A DNA stretch of 9,570 bases from Deltaproteobacteria bacterium (lineage in GTDB: Bacteria; Desulfobacterota; DSM-4660; Desulfatiglandales; HGW-15), in assembly GCA_030671095.1 (NCBI GenBank), contig DAOVAK010000065.1:1-9570 (forward strand). The letters run 5' to 3'. A program made the translations under genes and the position numbers. Positions 5,934 through 9,570 of this stretch are shown piece by piece; position 1 is the first letter of the stretch; each line of letters opens with the position of its first letter. Under the pieces are notes generated by a model. That model ran no database searches, had not been told where the DNA came from, and saw only the letters and a program-made list of their open reading frames with translations.

Positions 5934-7351
5934 GCGTTTTTTCCTTCTCCAATGAATAGATTTTGAAGCTTGCTGGTGACCTGTTCTAGTTCCCTATCCA
6001 TGCCAACAGGATTTTTATTTGCGTTCCCTGCCACGCTAATTCGCGTCTTGCCTTTGGACTTTGAAACACGCACCCAGACCCTCCTATGGGATGTAAAGAA
6101 GGTGACAAAAAAGCCCCCCACCATGACAAAGCAGCCCAACCAAACCACGGAAACGCCCGGGTCTCTCGCGACCTGAAGCCCTGTATAATATTGGTTTTCA
6201 AGTTTTTCCAAGAAAAAGGTGTAGGGTTTGAAAGAGGAAGGATTTAAAATGGGGGCCCTGAACATGGCTTCAGGAAATCGCTTTCGCAACATTTCCACGT
6301 GTTGAAATACCCAGAATTTCATTTCATCTCCTTGCTCAGGCCTGACAGAAATCATGGCAGCGGGTCCCATCATCCCCTTAAGATTGTCGTCCACCTCGAG
6401 TACCTGGAACTGCGCCTTAACACCCGGAAGTGAGAAGGGTTTTCCTTGTTCCACCCCCGTCGATAATGTCTCAAGTTTGTTTTCCGATTTGGATATTTTC
6501 AGATGGACCTTACCAGGAATGGTGCCGTAACTGGACTGGTAGAAGGTGATGCCGTTAAAGGTAATGGGGTGGTTGACTAGGAGACTCCCTTGTTGGACCA
6601 CTTTTCCCCCAGAAAAAAACCTAAGATCGGATCTGTATTCTTTTGGGGCACCGTTCTCATAAAACTCCACGATGAATTTTTCACAATGGACACTGAATCC
6701 CAATTTTTTGGGAGTCATTTTTTGTCTGAGAGCAACCGTGTCCACCGTATCTCCTTCTGCAATATTCACGTAGGCCTCGAAGCCAAAAAGGGACCCTACG
6801 ATACCGCCAACTAAGATGAGCAGAACGCTTAGGTGAACGAGATAGACCCCAAAATAGGAGTAGCGACCCTTCTCTCCGTAATAGAAATTGCCTTTAGGAC
6901 TATTCTTGGCTTCTACCCTCTTATACTGCTTCTTCAAGAAGTTAGCCACAAGGTCTCCCACCTCATCCATCTCTCCCTTCACCGAAAAGTTCCTTTCAGC
7001 GGGAAGATTTTCAAAGGGTTTGGACCTATCTGCTCTTGGGGAGGCCTGAAAAAGCTTTAATGTGGCAGGCAGACGATTGATGGAACAGACGATGAGATTA
7101 AGGGCGAGCAGAGCGATTATGATCCTGAACCATGAAGAATGATACATGTCAAAAAGGTCCAGAGAACTGAGCACCTGAAACATCCCGGGGCTTAGCCCCC
7201 GAGCGAATTCCACAGCACCTTCTTGCTGGGGGATGAGGGTCCCGAGTACGGAGGCAATGGCGAGTATGATGAGCAAAACAAGCGTAAGCTTAACGGAACT
7301 AAAAAAACGCCATATGAGATTTGAATTCTTGTCATTGCTAAATTTTGCCAT
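5930..7351 (-). CDS. resB: System II cytochrome c biogenesis protein ResB (Ccs1)
   Basis: The 473-residue product has the family topology: membrane helices at about 18-40, 74-95 and 166-190, a large periplasmic domain at about 191-398, then a last helix at 400-420 and a cytoplasmic basic tail. Signature stretches include LASVLGTLIPQ-like IASVLGTLIPQ (32-42), VYLVHLSVLL (169-178) with the transmembrane H173, VNHPITFNGITFYQSSYG (259-276), and TGLQVARDPGVSVVW (390-404). ResB partners CcsA in presenting apocytochrome and heme for ligation on the outer face of the inner membrane. The start is bounded by an in-frame TAA 9 nt upstream; the ribosome site is weak. The tail after 425 (about 48 residues, charged) is longer than strictly needed and ends at the overlap with ccsA. 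Confidence 0.95.
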   Translation of the reverse strand: MAKFSNDKNSNLIWRFFSSVKLTLVLLIILAIASVLGTLIPQQEGAVEFARGLSPGMFQVLSSLDLFDMYHSSWFRIIIALLALNLIVCSINRLPATLKLFQASPRADRSKPFENLPAERNFSVKGEMDEVGDLVANFLKKQYKRVEAKNSPKGNFYYGEKGRYSYFGVYLVHLSVLLILVGGIVGSLFGFEAYVNIAEGDTVDTVALRQKMTPKKLGFSVHCEKFIVEFYENGAPKEYRSDLRFFSGGKVVQQGSLLVNHPITFNGITFYQSSYGTIPGKVHLKISKSENKLETLSTGVEQGKPFSLPGVKAQFQVLEVDDNLKGMMGPAAMISVRPEQGDEMKFWVFQHVEMLRKRFPEAMFRAPILNPSSFKPYTFFLEKLENQYYTGLQVARDPGVSVVWLGCFVMVGGFFVTFFTSHRRVWVRVSKSKGKTRISVAGNANKNPVGMDRELEQVTSKLQNLFIGEGKNA

Positions 7352-7436
7352 AATCGCTTACACCCGTACCCTAAGACATAGCCGCACCAGGAGCCCTTGA
7401 AGGGGTTCAGCATATTTCGAAGCCAGGAAAAAATCT

Positions 7437-7464
7437 TTGGTAATCATTAGCATAATAGTATAAA
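7437..7464 (+). promoter_or_regulatory. Candidate serS promoter
   Basis: TTGGTA (7437-7442, 4 of 6) is followed after 16 nt by TATAAA (7459-7464, 5 of 6). Transcription would start near 7471, leaving a leader of about 119 nt that includes the inverted repeat at 7504-7520. Confidence 0.35.
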
Positions 7465-7503
7465 ATATAGCAATCTTTTCTAGTAATGCAATTCCAAACG
7501 TGG

Positions 7504-7520
7504 GGTCAAAAGATTTGACC
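7504..7520. repeat. Perfect 7-bp inverted repeat upstream of serS
   Basis: GGTCAAA-AGA-TTTGACC is a 17-bp palindrome with a 3-nt centre. As DNA it could be an operator half-site pair; as RNA, a short hairpin in the serS leader. It has no T-run, so it is not a terminator. Confidence 0.5.
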
Positions 7521-7577
7521 ATCGAGCAGTATCCATGTTAAAAACCTACTACTCATCGCAAAGGAATATCCTATTGA

Positions 7578-9570
<1,993 letters not shown>

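Overview
The window reads as chromosome of an anaerobic Gram-negative bacterium. A Desulfobacterota (former deltaproteobacterial) source is my best inference. The pointers are a tungsten/molybdopterin aldehyde ferredoxin oxidoreductase with its own MoaD-like partner, a System II (ResB/CcsA) cytochrome c maturation pair, an FmdB-type zinc ribbon, and a secreted NEW3-domain protein. Base composition and codon use look even across the genes. I see no insertion sequence, integrase, CRISPR array, rRNA or tRNA.

Layout. (1) Positions 1-4012, minus strand: the aldehyde ferredoxin oxidoreductase gene (1976-4012) comes first, then an overlapping ubiquitin-like sulfur-carrier gene (1680-1979). After a 123-nt gap follow an FmdB-family zinc ribbon (1185-1556) and a secreted protein with three NEW3-like beta-sandwich domains, cut by the left edge (1-1169). 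(2) 4013-4494 is a 482-nt spacer with no convincing gene. It holds a candidate aor promoter, short repeats and a compact pair of competing hairpins. (3) 4495-4806, plus strand: an isolated 103-residue protein I do not recognise, with a candidate promoter and a small terminator-like hairpin. (4) 4861-7351, minus strand: resB and ccsA overlap by 4 nt and form the cytochrome c heme-attachment system. They are followed by a 57-codon ORF that looks like only the N-terminus of an acyl-CoA dehydrogenase. (5) 7352-7589 is the divergent regulatory region between resB and serS, with an AT-rich promoter candidate and a perfect 7-bp inverted repeat. (6) 7590-9570, plus strand: a complete seryl-tRNA synthetase, overlapped by 4 nt by the start of a penicillin-binding-protein-type transpeptidase cut by the right edge.

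How the genes fit together. The oxidoreductase and its small sulfur-carrier partner are translationally coupled and probably act together: pterin-cofactor sulfuration supports aldehyde oxidation with ferredoxin as acceptor. ResB and CcsA form the membrane complex that exports heme and attaches it to periplasmic cytochromes c, which fits a respiratory anaerobe. SerS is housekeeping, and the transpeptidase joined to it concerns the cell wall. No unmistakable new multi-gene system is visible. The most notable items are the acyl-CoA dehydrogenase N-terminal remnant, the apparently minimal transpeptidase, the orphan 103-residue protein and the structured 4.0-4.5 kb spacer.
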